A stretch of 64,000 nt of DNA from assembly GCF_003725695.1 (NCBI RefSeq), contig NZ_RJSE01000003.1, forward strand, positions 506,026 to 570,025, in the 5' to 3' direction. A model generated the notes under the pieces. The model was given only the letters and a program-made list of their open reading frames with translations, was not told the origin of the DNA and searched no databases. The position numbers and the translations under genes are program-made. This DNA is from Nocardioides marmoriginsengisoli (GTDB lineage Bacteria > Actinomycetota > Actinomycetes > Propionibacteriales > Nocardioidaceae). Each line of letters opens with the position of its first letter. Position 1 is the first letter of the stretch. Of the stretch, positions 17,666 through 26,268 are shown in pieces.

Positions 17666-18973
17666 ATGACCGACGTCACCACCCGCCCGGTAGCGACCAA
17701 GCCCGCCGGTGTCGCGCAGACGCTCGCGGCCGCACTCCGCCCGGTCGTCGGTGGCGACCTCCCGGTCGAGCTGCACGCCTGGGACGGTTCGGTGGCGGGC
17801 ACCGGCCCGGTCGTCCGGCTGAACTCCGCGCAGGCGCTCACCCGGCTGCTCTGGGCTCCCGGCGAGCTCGGCGCGGCTCAGGCGTACGTGACCGGTGAGA
17901 TCGACGTCGACGGCGACCTGGACGCCGCGCTGACCCACGTCCGGGCGGTGATCGGCGAGCGCAGGGTAACGGGGGTCTCCGCGTCGCCGGGCACCGTCTG
18001 GCGGGCGGCACGCGCGGCGCTGAAGGTGGGCGCGCTCGGCCGGCGTCCGGCGGCACCCGCGTCGCAGGCGGTGCTCCGCGGCCGGCTGCACAGCAAGGGT
18101 CGCGACCGGCAGGCGATCAGCCACCACTACGACTTCTCGAACGACTTCTACGAGGCGATCCTCGACGAGAACATGGCCTACTCCTCGGGCTACTTCGCCT
18201 CCCCTGGGACGAGCCTGGAGGACGCCCAGGCGGCCAAGCTCGACCTGGTCTGCCGCAAGGTAGGGCTCGGGCCGGGCACGACGTTCCTCGACGTCGGCTG
18301 CGGCTGGGGCTCCCTGTCCCTGTACGCCGCGGAGCACTTCGGTGCCCGGGTCACCGGCATCACCATCGCCGCCGAGCAGAAGAAGTTCATCGACGCCCGG
18401 ATCGCCGAGCGCGGCCTGGGCGACCTGGTCCGGATCGAGCTCAGCGACTACCGCGACGCGACCGTGCCCGACGGTTCCGCCGGTTTCGACGCGGTCGCGT
18501 CGATCGAGATGGGCGAGCACGTCGGCCAGGGCAACTACCCGACGTACGTCGAGGTGCTGCGGCGCTCGGTGCGGCCCGGCGGCCGAGTCCTGGTCCAGGC
18601 CATGTCCCGGCCGGGACCGGGCGGCGGCAGGTACCCGGGCGGCGGCCCGTTCATCGAGTCCTTCATCGCGCCCGACATGACGATGCGCCCGGTCGGCGAG
18701 ACCGTCGCGCTGATCGAGGCCGGCGGGCTGGAGGTCCGCGACGTGCACGCGATGCGCGAGCACTACGTGCACACGGTGGACGCCTGGATCGAGCGGTTCG
18801 AGGCGGCGGTGCCGCACCTGCGGACCCTCGTCCCCGAGGAGTACCTCCGGGTCTGGCGGCTGTACCTGGTCGGTGGCGGGATGGCGTTCCGGGACGGCAG
18901 GATGGGGGTCGACCAGATCCTCGCGGTGCGTCCCGGCGCCCCGCACGACCTGCCGGCGGTGCGCGACCTTTGA
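17666..18973 (+). CDS. Second cyclopropane-fatty-acid-synthase-like methyltransferase
   Basis: The 435-aa protein has an N-terminal SCP2-like/lipid-binding region (LPVELHAWDGSVAG ... AYVTGEIDVDGDL), then the CFA catalytic domain: RQAISHHYDFSNDFYEAILDENMAYSSGYF, SAM motif I FLDVGCGWGSLSLYAAEHFG, and SIEMGEHVGQGNYP. It is diverged from the preceding UfaA1-like protein and is nearer the general Cfa type, so this is an old duplication or independent acquisition rather than a recent copy. The ATG follows the previous stop by 5 bp with GAGG close by. Two such enzymes in one operon suggest sequential or position-specific modification of acyl chains. Confidence 0.92.
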   Translation: MTDVTTRPVATKPAGVAQTLAAALRPVVGGDLPVELHAWDGSVAGTGPVVRLNSAQALTRLLWAPGELGAAQAYVTGEIDVDGDLDAALTHVRAVIGERRVTGVSASPGTVWRAARAALKVGALGRRPAAPASQAVLRGRLHSKGRDRQAISHHYDFSNDFYEAILDENMAYSSGYFASPGTSLEDAQAAKLDLVCRKVGLGPGTTFLDVGCGWGSLSLYAAEHFGARVTGITIAAEQKKFIDARIAERGLGDLVRIELSDYRDATVPDGSAGFDAVASIEMGEHVGQGNYPTYVEVLRRSVRPGGRVLVQAMSRPGPGGGRYPGGGPFIESFIAPDMTMRPVGETVALIEAGGLEVRDVHAMREHYVHTVDAWIERFEAAVPHLRTLVPEEYLRVWRLYLVGGGMAFRDGRMGVDQILAVRPGAPHDLPAVRDL

Positions 18974-19848
18974 GCGGTGTCGATTTTCACTACAGCTACC
19001 CGTTCACGGATTTCCTAGTCGTCTCCGCGGTCTGCTTGGCGGTGGTCGTCGCACTGATGGTCCTGACCGCTGTCCTCACCAGGATCACCGGGCGGGTCTC
19101 GGTGGTCGACACCATCTGGGGACTCGGCTTCATCGCGGTCACGGTGACAGCCGTACTTTTCGGCCGGGCACGGCTGCGTGCGAACGAAGGCGAGGGCTGG
19201 TTCAGCTACAACCCGCTCGACCACTCCGGCGCTGTGGGCCGCGCACTCCAGCAGAACGACGACCGCGGGATCCTGCTGATCCTGCTGGTGCTGATCTGGG
19301 GCGGACGGCTCGCCTGGCACATCGGGAGCCGATCGCACGGCGGCGGCGAGGATCCCCGGTACACCGAGCTGATGGGGAAGGGCTCCGGCGGCCTGATCCG
19401 CAAGGTCCTCCTCCCCCAGGGCTTGGCGATCTGGTTCGTCTCGATGCCGATCCAGGTCACCGTGGTCGCCGGACACCACGTCTCCTGGGTCCTCTGGATC
19501 GGCGTCGCCCTCTTCGCGGTGGGCCTCGCCTTCGAGACGATCGGCGACGCCCAGCTGGCGTCCTACAAGAAGGACCCGGCGCGCGGACCGGTGATGGACC
19601 GCGGGCTCTGGCGCTACACCCGGCACCCGAACTATTTCGGCGACGCCTGCGTCTGGTGGGGCATCTACCTGGTCTGCGCCTCGTCCTGGCCGGGCATCTT
19701 CACGATCCTCTCCCCGGTCGCGATGACCTACTTCCTGGTCTTCGCCACCGGCGCCCGCCTGCTGGAACGCACGATGATGCAGCGCTCCGGCTACCCCGAG
19801 TACGCCGCCCGCACGAGCATGTTCTTCCCCCTCCCCCCAAGACGTTGA
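18970..19848 (+). CDS. DUF1295 membrane protein (steroid 5-alpha-reductase-like)
   Basis: The 292-aa protein has about seven hydrophobic helices and the family signature RYTRHPNYFGDACVWWG near residues 216-232, followed by LLERTMMQRSGYPEYAART. It uses a TTG start that overlaps the preceding stop (TTGA). The fold is shared with steroid 5-alpha-reductases and isoprenylcysteine methyltransferases. In the M. tuberculosis SigK operon the equivalent is Rv0446c. An NAD(P)H-dependent reduction of a lipid double bond would complement the upstream flavoprotein and methyltransferases, but this is an inference. It is the last gene of the operon and faces mnmA. Confidence 0.88.
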   Translation: MSGVDFHYSYPFTDFLVVSAVCLAVVVALMVLTAVLTRITGRVSVVDTIWGLGFIAVTVTAVLFGRARLRANEGEGWFSYNPLDHSGAVGRALQQNDDRGILLILLVLIWGGRLAWHIGSRSHGGGEDPRYTELMGKGSGGLIRKVLLPQGLAIWFVSMPIQVTVVAGHHVSWVLWIGVALFAVGLAFETIGDAQLASYKKDPARGPVMDRGLWRYTRHPNYFGDACVWWGIYLVCASSWPGIFTILSPVAMTYFLVFATGARLLERTMMQRSGYPEYAARTSMFFPLPPRR

Positions 19849-19865
19849 GTAGGCCCGTCTTGCCG

Positions 19866-19959
19866 GTTGAGTGGGCCCGTTCTGCGGGCCCTCGGCGCAT
19901 GGGTCGCAAACTCGACCAACCGATCGGGCCCCTTCAACGAAAGATGGGGCCCACTCAAC
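19866..19959. terminator. Inverted-repeat element between convergent DUF1295 and mnmA genes
   Basis: A 13-bp perfect inverted repeat (GTTGAGTGGGCCC at 19866-19878 and GGGCCCACTCAAC at 19947-19959) encloses 68 bp. An extra direct near-copy, GTTGAGTAGGCCCG, begins at 19844, and a partial inverted copy, GGGCCCCTTCAAC, lies at about 19926-19938. The right arm covers the mnmA stop codon. It could act as a bidirectional terminator. GTTGAGTAG-type short repeats are ones I recall from Nocardioides-like genomes. Confidence 0.6.
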
Positions 19960-21043
19960 GGAGGGTGGCGGAGATGGTGCCGGAGCCGACGACCCGGCTG
20001 CCGTCGTACACCACGCAGGCCTGACCGGGGGCGATCCCCGAGGCCGGGTCGTGCAGGACGACGTCGAACCCGTTGTCCGACGGGCTCACCACGGCGCGGT
20101 GCTCCTCGCCATGGGCCCGGAGCTGGACGGTGCACTCCTGGGGCCCTGACGGGGCGGTGCCGCACCAGAGCGGACGGATGCAGGTGAGGCCGGTGACCGC
20201 CAGCGCCTCCCGCGGACCGACAGTCACGGTCCCGGAGACCGGCTCGATGTCCAGCACGAACCGCGGCTTGCCGTCGGCCGCCGGGGTGCCGATCCGCAGG
20301 CCCTTGCGCTGCCCGATCGTGAACCTCCAGGAGCCCTCGTGCTCGCCGAGGACCTCGCCTGCCTCGTCCACGATCGAGCCGGAGCTGTTCGGGGCCGCGT
20401 CACCGAGCTTCTCGCCGAGCCATCCGCCGGTGTCCCCGTCGCTGATGAAGCAGATGTCGTGGCTGTCGGGCTTGTCGGCGACCTGCAGCCCGCGGCGCTC
20501 GGCCTCGATCCGGATCTCCGGCTTCGAGGTGTCGCCCAGGGGGAACAACGAGTGCGCGAGCTGGTCCTGGGTCAGCACTCCGAGCACGTACGACTGGTCC
20601 TTGCCGGCGTCGACCGCGCGGTGCATCTCGATCAGGCCGTCGGCTCCGGTTCGCAGCTGGGCGTAGTGACCCGTCACGACGGCGTCGTACCCGAGCGCCA
20701 GCCCCCGGTCCAGCACCGCGGCGAACTTGATCTTCTCGTTGCAGCGCAGGCACGGGTTCGGCGTCCGGCCGCCGGCGTACTCGGCCAGGAAGTCCTCGAC
20801 CACGTCCTCGTGGAACCGGTCGGACAGGTCCCAGACGTAGAACGGGATCCCGATCACGTCGGCCGCCCGCCGGGCGTCGTTGGAGTCCTCGATCGTGCAG
20901 CAGCCGCGCGCCCCGGTGCGGTAGGACTGCGGGTTGCGCGAGAGCGCCAGGTGGATGCCGGTGACGTCGTGCCCCGCCTCGGCCGCCCGAGCGGCGGCAA
21001 CCGCGGAATCCACGCCGCCGGACATCGCGGCCAGTACCTTCAC
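19955..21043 (-). CDS. mnmA: tRNA-uridine 2-sulfurtransferase MnmA
   Basis: The 362-aa enzyme thiolates U34 of tRNAs for Lys, Glu and Gln using ATP and sulfur relayed from a cysteine desulfurase. It shows the PP-loop motif [13 protein letters not shown] at the N-terminus, the first catalytic Cys in [12 protein letters not shown], and the second in DICFISDG. The C-terminal beta-barrel follows ([14 protein letters not shown]). GTG 21043 overlaps the stop of the desulfurase gene by 4 bp, coupling sulfur donor and acceptor. The stop codon lies inside the inverted repeat at 19947-19959. Confidence 0.97.
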   Translation of the reverse strand: MKVLAAMSGGVDSAVAAARAAEAGHDVTGIHLALSRNPQSYRTGARGCCTIEDSNDARRAADVIGIPFYVWDLSDRFHEDVVEDFLAEYAGGRTPNPCLRCNEKIKFAAVLDRGLALGYDAVVTGHYAQLRTGADGLIEMHRAVDAGKDQSYVLGVLTQDQLAHSLFPLGDTSKPEIRIEAERRGLQVADKPDSHDICFISDGDTGGWLGEKLGDAAPNSSGSIVDEAGEVLGEHEGSWRFTIGQRKGLRIGTPAADGKPRFVLDIEPVSGTVTVGPREALAVTGLTCIRPLWCGTAPSGPQECTVQLRAHGEEHRAVVSPSDNGFDVVLHDPASGIAPGQACVVYDGSRVVGSGTISATLR

Positions 21044-22239
21044 GACTTCTCCGCGGATCTCGCCATCTGGCCGGCGGCGCGGGCCCGCTCCACCACCGGG
21101 CCGATCGCCTCCAGCAGCGCGTCCACGTCGGCATCGACCGAGGTGTGCCCCAGCGAGAACCGCAACGAGGCCCGGGCCTGCTCGTCGTCGCACCCCATCG
21201 CGAGCAGCACGTGCGAGGGCTGCGGGACGCCGGCGTTGCAGGCCGAGCCGGTCGAGCACTCGATGCCGCGGGCGTCGAGCAGCATCAGCAGCGAGTCGCC
21301 CTCGCAGCCCGGGAAGGTCAGGTGCGCGTTGCCCGGCAGCCGGTGACCGAGATCGCTCTCCGGGTCCCCGTTGTACGCCGCCGTCGGCACCTGGGCCAGC
21401 ACGCCCGCCACCAGCCGGTCGCGCAGCGCGGAGAGCCGGGCCGCCAGCTCCGGCTGGTGCTTGGTGGCCAGCTCGCACGCGGCGGCGAACCCCGCGATCG
21501 CCGGTGCGTCGATGGTGCCGGAGCGGACGTCGCGCTCCTGGCCGCCGCCGTGCAGCAGCGCGGTCAGCTGGACCTCGCGGCGCACCAGCAGCGCGCCGAC
21601 GCCGTACGGACCGCCGACCTTGTGCCCGGTCACGGTCATCGCGTCCACGCCCGAGGCGGCGAAGTCGACCGGAACCTGGCCGACGGCCTGGACCGCGTCG
21701 GTGTGCACCGGGATGCCGTACCGGTGGGCGAGCTCGACCACCTCGGCGATCGGCTGGATCGTGCCGACCTCGTTGTTGGCCCACATCACCGAGACCAGCG
21801 CGACGCTGTCGGGGTCGGCCTCCAGCCGGGCGGCGAACGCCGCCAGGTCGAGCCGCCCGAAGGCGTCGACGTCGATCAGCTCGACCCCCGCGTCCTCCTC
21901 CTCGGCCAGCCAGTGCAACGGGTCCAGGACGGCGTGGTGCTCCACCGAGGTGCTCAGGATCCTGGTACGGCGCGGGTCGGCCGAGCGGCGCGACCAGAAC
22001 AGACCCTTGAGCGCCAGGTTGTCCGACTCGGTCCCCCCGGACGTGAAGACCACTTCGCCGGGACGGCAGCCGAGCGCACGGGCGACCGACTCCCGGGACT
22101 CCTCCACGACGCGCCGCGCGGCTCGACCGGATGCGTGCAACGAGTTCGCGTTGCCGACGCTGCCGAGCTGCGCGGTCATCGCCGCGGCGGCAACGGGCTG
22201 GATCGGCGTGGTCGCCGCGTGGTCGAGATAAACGGTCAT
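21040..22239 (-). CDS. iscS: Cysteine desulfurase (IscS/NifS family)
   Basis: The 399-aa PLP enzyme removes sulfur from cysteine as an enzyme persulfide. Visible are YLDHAATTP at the N-terminus, the PLP lysine in [11 protein letters not shown], and the catalytic cysteine loop [17 protein letters not shown]. It is directly upstream of and overlaps mnmA, so supply of sulfur for tRNA thiolation is the clear local role; Fe-S assembly may be another. The ATG at 22239 is 38 bp from the divergent lipoprotein ATG. A TAGGCT -10-like element lies at 22249-22254 on this strand. Confidence 0.96.
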   Translation of the reverse strand: MTVYLDHAATTPIQPVAAAAMTAQLGSVGNANSLHASGRAARRVVEESRESVARALGCRPGEVVFTSGGTESDNLALKGLFWSRRSADPRRTRILSTSVEHHAVLDPLHWLAEEEDAGVELIDVDAFGRLDLAAFAARLEADPDSVALVSVMWANNEVGTIQPIAEVVELAHRYGIPVHTDAVQAVGQVPVDFAASGVDAMTVTGHKVGGPYGVGALLVRREVQLTALLHGGGQERDVRSGTIDAPAIAGFAAACELATKHQPELAARLSALRDRLVAGVLAQVPTAAYNGDPESDLGHRLPGNAHLTFPGCEGDSLLMLLDARGIECSTGSACNAGVPQPSHVLLAMGCDDEQARASLRFSLGHTSVDADVDALLEAIGPVVERARAAGQMARSAEKS

Positions 22240-22265
22240 GGCGGTCCAAGCCTACGGCGTGCCCC

Positions 22266-22271
22266 TACACT
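22266..22271 (+). promoter_or_regulatory. -10 element for leaderless lipoprotein mRNA
   Basis: TACACT ends 6 nt before the ATG at 22278, placing the transcription start on the start codon. No clear -35 is visible. Confidence 0.45.
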
Positions 22272-22277
22272 CCCAGC

Positions 22278-22991
22278 ATGACCAGGCACTCTCGGCGCTT
22301 CCGTCCTGTCCGCACCACCGCCGCGCTCGGACTGGCGCTCGCCGCGGCACTCCTCCTGGGCGGCTGCGGCGGCGACAACGCACCGAGCAACGACAAGGCC
22401 TCCTCGGAGAAGCCCTCGACCCCGTCGAGCTCCGCTCCGGCGACCGGTGCCGCCGACGCGGGGAAGCCGAGCAGCGCCGAGTTCCAGGTGATCAAGGTCA
22501 CCAAGTACGGACTCTCCTTCGAGGTCCCGAAGGGTTGGACCTCGCTCGGCGCGGACGGCGTGCTGACCGCGGACAACCCGACCGTCAAGGAGCTCGCGGA
22601 GAAGCTGGGCCGGAGCCCGGCCGACGTCGCCGAGCTGATGTCCTCCAGCATCGAGACGATGTCGATCACGAACGCCCCGCCCACGTCGGGGTTCCGCGAG
22701 AACGTGAACTCGACCGGGGTCGCGTTCCCGGACGTGAGCGACGAGCAGATCGCCAGCCAGCTCCGCGCCATCGGCGCCAAGGTCGACTCGGTCGAGCACG
22801 TCGACAGCCCGATCGGCGACATCACCCGCGCGTCCTACGCGCTCGCGACCCAGGGCACGACCTTCCGCGGGGTGGCGCTGGGCATCGACACCGGCGACGA
22901 CTTCGTGACGGTCACCATCTCGTCGTACGACGAGAAGAGTGCCGCGGCCCGCGCCGACCAGGTCCAGAAGTCGCTGAAGAAGCTCAGCTGA
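22278..22991 (+). CDS. Hypothetical lipoprotein
   Basis: The 237-aa protein has a lipoprotein signal (RRFRPVRTT, hydrophobic core, LLGGC with Cys at about 33) and a Ser/Thr/Ala-rich linker to about residue 70. The soluble domain of about 165 residues contains YGLSFEVPKGW near its start, as in PsbP/Mog1-like folds, where such a strand-turn is common. I do not recognise the family with confidence. ATG 22278 was chosen for the signal peptide and the TACACT element 6 nt upstream. The 3' end overlaps the convergent EEP gene by 8 bp. Confidence 0.82.
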   Translation: MTRHSRRFRPVRTTAALGLALAAALLLGGCGGDNAPSNDKASSEKPSTPSSSAPATGAADAGKPSSAEFQVIKVTKYGLSFEVPKGWTSLGADGVLTADNPTVKELAEKLGRSPADVAELMSSSIETMSITNAPPTSGFRENVNSTGVAFPDVSDEQIASQLRAIGAKVDSVEHVDSPIGDITRASYALATQGTTFRGVALGIDTGDDFVTVTISSYDEKSAAARADQVQKSLKKLS

Positions 22992-23958
22992 TGCGCAGCC
23001 GCGCCACCAGGGCGCGGTGGTCGGTGCCGTCGACCAGGTAGGTCGACGTGCTGATCGCCGCGTACGGCGCGCTGGTGATCACGTGGTCGATGGTGAGCAG
23101 CCCGAGCCCGCGCGGCCAGGTCGGCTGCCAGCCCGCGTTCGAGGTCCGCGCCGCGTCCTGGAACCGGTCACCGAGCAGGTCCCGCATCGGGGCGTGGTCG
23201 ACGGTGGTGTTGAAGTCGCCGGCGAGGATCACCGGCCCGTCGAGCTCGGGCACCACCTGGTTGAGCACGTCCCAGTCGGCCCGCCAGTCCCCGGGTGCGA
23301 CCAGCGGCTGCGCACCGTGGACGGCGACCAGCCAGAACGGCGTCGGTGCGGCGACCTTGATCCGGTAGCTGCCGTGGTCCAGCGGGATCCGTGCCGAGTC
23401 GCTCAGCGGGAAGGCCGAGAACACCACCGTGCCGGCGGCACCCCGCCCGGCCGCCCCGCCCTCGTGCGGCAGTAGCTCCTGGACGCCGGCGGCGAGCAGC
23501 CGGCGCCGCTCCCCCGGGGTGACCTCCTCGAAGACGGCCACCTGGACCCGTTGCCGGCGTACCAGGGCGACCGCGTCCTCGGCGTCACCGGTCCCGAGAT
23601 GCAGGTTCAGCGTCATCACCACCAGGTCCGGATCGCCGCGCGGGTGCTCGCCCAGGTACGACGGCAGCGTCAGCCCGAGGTGGTAGCCGGTGCCGAACAC
23701 GGCGAGCACGATCCCGCCGGTGACCCAGCCCCGCAGCGGCGGTGCCGTGGTGCGTCGCAGGTACCCGAGCAGCACCGCGGCCACCGGGTAGCCGACGACG
23801 GCGTACGGGACGAACGCGGTCGCCAGCACGAACCAGAACGACTCCGGCTGCAGGATCCGGAGCAGGGTGAAAACGACGGAACCGGCCAAGGCACCGCCCG
23901 CGACGAACGCGGCGGCGGCCTTGACCGGCCCGTGCGTGGAACCGTTCAGGCGAGTCAA
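22984..23958 (-). CDS. Membrane-anchored endonuclease/exonuclease/phosphatase (EEP) protein
   Basis: The 324-aa protein has three N-terminal hydrophobic segments (about 15-105) and then an EEP catalytic domain. Its hallmarks are [18 protein letters not shown] (metal-binding Glu), ILAGDFNTT (catalytic Asp-Asn), LTIDHVITS and TDHRALVA. The topology puts the catalytic domain outside the membrane or at its surface. Substrates in this superfamily range from DNA to phospholipids and phosphoesters, so none is assigned. The TTG start overlaps the etfA stop by 4 bp (TTGA), making it the last gene of the etfBA operon. Confidence 0.86.
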   Translation of the reverse strand: MTRLNGSTHGPVKAAAAFVAGGALAGSVVFTLLRILQPESFWFVLATAFVPYAVVGYPVAAVLLGYLRRTTAPPLRGWVTGGIVLAVFGTGYHLGLTLPSYLGEHPRGDPDLVVMTLNLHLGTGDAEDAVALVRRQRVQVAVFEEVTPGERRRLLAAGVQELLPHEGGAAGRGAAGTVVFSAFPLSDSARIPLDHGSYRIKVAAPTPFWLVAVHGAQPLVAPGDWRADWDVLNQVVPELDGPVILAGDFNTTVDHAPMRDLLGDRFQDAARTSNAGWQPTWPRGLGLLTIDHVITSAPYAAISTSTYLVDGTDHRALVARLRIS

Positions 23959-24908
23959 CCCTTGCGAGCGGTGATCTGCTCGGTGGCGGCCGGGAGGACC
24001 GAGTGCAGGTCTCCGACGACACCGAAGTCGACCAGCTCGAAGATCGGCGCTTCCTCGTCCTTGTTGATCGCGACGATCGTCTTCGAGGTCTGCATGCCGG
24101 CCCGGTGCTGGATGGCACCGGAGATGCCCGCGGCGATGTAGAGCTGCGGCGAGACGGTCTTGCCGGTCTGACCGATCTGGAAGGTGTGCGGCTTCCAGCC
24201 GGAGTCGACAGCGGCACGCGAGGCGCCGACGGCCGCGCCGAGCGAGTCGGCGAGGTTGTCGATCGGGTCGAAGTTGCCACCGGTGCCACGACCGCCGGAG
24301 ACCACGATCGCGGCCTCGGTCAACTCGGGGCGCCCGGAGGACTCACGCGGCTGGGACGCCACGATCTGCGCCTTCTTGGCCGCGTCCGAGATGGTCGCCG
24401 CGAAGTTCTCCACGGCGCCGGCGCCGGCGGTCTCCTCGGGGGCGGCCGCGTTCGGCTTGACCGTGATGATCGGGGTGCCCTGGGTGACCTTCGCCTGGAC
24501 GGTGAAGTTGCCCGCGAACACCGACTGCGTGGTGACCGGACCGGCCTGCACGTCGACGGCGTCGGTGATCAGGCCCGACTCCAGCTTGACGGCCAGACGA
24601 CCGGCGATCTCCTTGCCCTCGGCGGACGAGGTGATCAGGATCGCGGCCGGGCTGGCGGCAGCGGCGATCTGCTGCAGCACCTCGGCCTTGGGGGCCACCA
24701 GGTAGCCCTTGATCTCGGTGTCGTCGACGACGTACACCTTCTCGGCTCCGAACTTCGCCACGGCCTCGGCAGCGCCGGCAGCCTGGGCCGCGCCACCGAT
24801 GAAGACGGCGGACGGGGTGCCCAGGCGCTTGGCGATCGCGAGCAGCTCGTACGTCGGCTTGCGCACGGCACCGTCGACGTGGTCGACGAGTACTAGAACT
24901 TCAGACAT
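23955..24908 (-). CDS. etfA: Electron transfer flavoprotein alpha subunit
   Basis: The 317-aa subunit shows the ETF-alpha N-terminal domain ([20 protein letters not shown]) and the C-terminal FAD-binding domain with [47 protein letters not shown] and [22 protein letters not shown]. With EtfB it collects electrons from acyl-CoA and other dehydrogenases and passes them to the quinone pool. ATG 24908 was preferred over a TTG four codons upstream because it matches the usual MSEVLVLV start. It is 16 bp downstream of etfB. Confidence 0.97.
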   Translation of the reverse strand: MSEVLVLVDHVDGAVRKPTYELLAIAKRLGTPSAVFIGGAAQAAGAAEAVAKFGAEKVYVVDDTEIKGYLVAPKAEVLQQIAAAASPAAILITSSAEGKEIAGRLAVKLESGLITDAVDVQAGPVTTQSVFAGNFTVQAKVTQGTPIITVKPNAAAPEETAGAGAVENFAATISDAAKKAQIVASQPRESSGRPELTEAAIVVSGGRGTGGNFDPIDNLADSLGAAVGASRAAVDSGWKPHTFQIGQTGKTVSPQLYIAAGISGAIQHRAGMQTSKTIVAINKDEEAPIFELVDFGVVGDLHSVLPAATEQITARKG

Positions 24909-24924
24909 GTGTTGTCCCAACCCC

Positions 24925-25719
24925 TCAGATGAACTTCTTGGACGCGAGGAACTCGGTCAGCGCAGTGGCGCCCGAGCCGTCCTCGTCGGTCACGATGGTG
25001 CCGGCCGTGCGCGGCGGGCGGGCCTCGGTGCTCTCGACAGCGGTCCAGGCGGCCGAGAGGCCGACCTGTCCGGCGTCGACGCCGAGGTCGCTCAGCGCGT
25101 AGGACTCCAGCGGCTTCTTCTTCGCGGCCATGATCCCCTTGAACGAGGGGTAGCGGGCCTCACCGGTCTGGTCGGTGACCGAGAGCACCAGCGGGGTGAC
25201 GGCACCGATGATCTCGGTGGCGGTGTCCCCGTCGCGCTTGATCCGGAACTGGTTGTCCTGCGACTCGATGACCGAGGCGAAGGTGACCTGGGGCAGGTCG
25301 AGCCGCTCGGCGAGCATCGCCGGAACGACCGACATGCCGCCGTCGGTCGAGGCCATGCCGCAGACGACGACGTCGACGGAGCCGATCTTGTTGATCGCCG
25401 CGGCCAGCACCTTCGAGGTGGCCAGCGCGTCCGAACCGGCGACCGCGTCGTCGACGACGTGGGCACCCGCGTCGGCACCCATCTGCAGGGCCTTGCGGAT
25501 CGCGTCCGCGGCACCCTCGGGGCCGACGCTCAGCGCGGTGACGGTGACCGAGTCGGGGTCGGAGTTCTTCTCCTTCAGCTGCAGCGCCTGCTCGACGGCG
25601 TACTCGTCGAGCTCGGAGAGCAGCCCGGGGACGCCAACGCGGTCCACGGTGTTGTCAGCCTCGAAAGCCTGGTCGGCGGTCGAGTCAGGTACGTATTTCA
25701 CACAGACGACAATGTTCAT
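24925..25719 (-). CDS. etfB: Electron transfer flavoprotein beta subunit
   Basis: The 264-aa beta subunit binds AMP and partners with EtfA. It begins MNIVVCVKYVPDS and contains LLSELDEYAVEQALQLKE, VVCGMASTDGGMSVVPAMLAE and LPQVTFA, all typical of the family. The operon order is etfB-etfA-EEP. The start lacks a normally placed Shine-Dalgarno; AGGAGG lies 24 nt upstream behind a short GC hairpin (see 25720-25749). Confidence 0.97.
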   Translation of the reverse strand: MNIVVCVKYVPDSTADQAFEADNTVDRVGVPGLLSELDEYAVEQALQLKEKNSDPDSVTVTALSVGPEGAADAIRKALQMGADAGAHVVDDAVAGSDALATSKVLAAAINKIGSVDVVVCGMASTDGGMSVVPAMLAERLDLPQVTFASVIESQDNQFRIKRDGDTATEIIGAVTPLVLSVTDQTGEARYPSFKGIMAAKKKPLESYALSDLGVDAGQVGLSAAWTAVESTEARPPRTAGTIVTDEDGSGATALTEFLASKKFI

Positions 25720-25749
25720 GCTGGTTAACGGCCCGCGGGGGCCCCTCCT
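25720..25749 (-). promoter_or_regulatory. etfB translation-initiation region with hairpin between SD and start
   Basis: A perfect AGGAGG (25744-25749) is 24 nt from the etfB ATG, too far for direct use. The 14 nt after it form a 5-bp stem-loop (GGCCC-CCGC-GGGCC), leaving 10 nt to the ATG. Folding would bring the SD to a workable distance. Confidence 0.5.
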
Positions 25750-25838
25750 GAATCAGAGTGTTGAGTTCGACTGAGACTACTAGTCGGTACCAGGGGTCTG
25801 ACACCGCGTCTCAGGTGGAATCGATCACAGCCGGTCGG

Positions 25839-26213
25839 TCAGCTGGACTTGGGGGCCAGCAGGCGCTGCAGGTAGCGGCCGATCGCCAGGTACACCAGCG
25901 CGGCGATGCCCCAGTTGACGACGGCGTCCTTGACGTCGCCGTTGGTGCCGTGGAAGTCGAAGATCCCGTTGTCGCGGCTGAACGGCCCGTCGATGGCGCC
26001 GGCCACGTCGAGCACGAACTTCACCAGCTGGTTGTCCTGGCTGACGTTCTCGTGGGCCGCGACCAGGAACGCGCCGAGCGCGAGCACCACGGCGAAGAAC
26101 AGGAAGACGACGCGCAGGATCTTGGCCATCGTGTCGCGGATCAGGTCCTTCTGGATCCGCCTGGCCTCGGCCCGCTCCGGGAACGGCTCGTCCGACTTCA
26201 CAACCTTCGCCAC
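25839..26213 (-). CDS. Conserved small membrane protein, function unknown
   Basis: The 124-aa protein has a charged N-terminus (MAKVVKSDEPFPERAEARRIQKDLI), a first transmembrane helix (about 33-54), an extracytoplasmic loop with FSRDNGIFDFHGTNGDVKDAVVNWG, and a second helix (about 100-117) with a short basic tail. The GTG start has GGAG 7-8 nt upstream. I do not recognise a named family. It is separate from etfB (119 bp upstream of which nothing but possible promoter elements is seen). Confidence 0.8.
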   Translation of the reverse strand: MAKVVKSDEPFPERAEARRIQKDLIRDTMAKILRVVFLFFAVVLALGAFLVAAHENVSQDNQLVKFVLDVAGAIDGPFSRDNGIFDFHGTNGDVKDAVVNWGIAALVYLAIGRYLQRLLAPKSS

Positions 26214-26268
26214 TGCGGCTCCTCGTTCCCGGGTCGACTTGCTGGTCAGGGTACCTGCGCGCCGGAGC

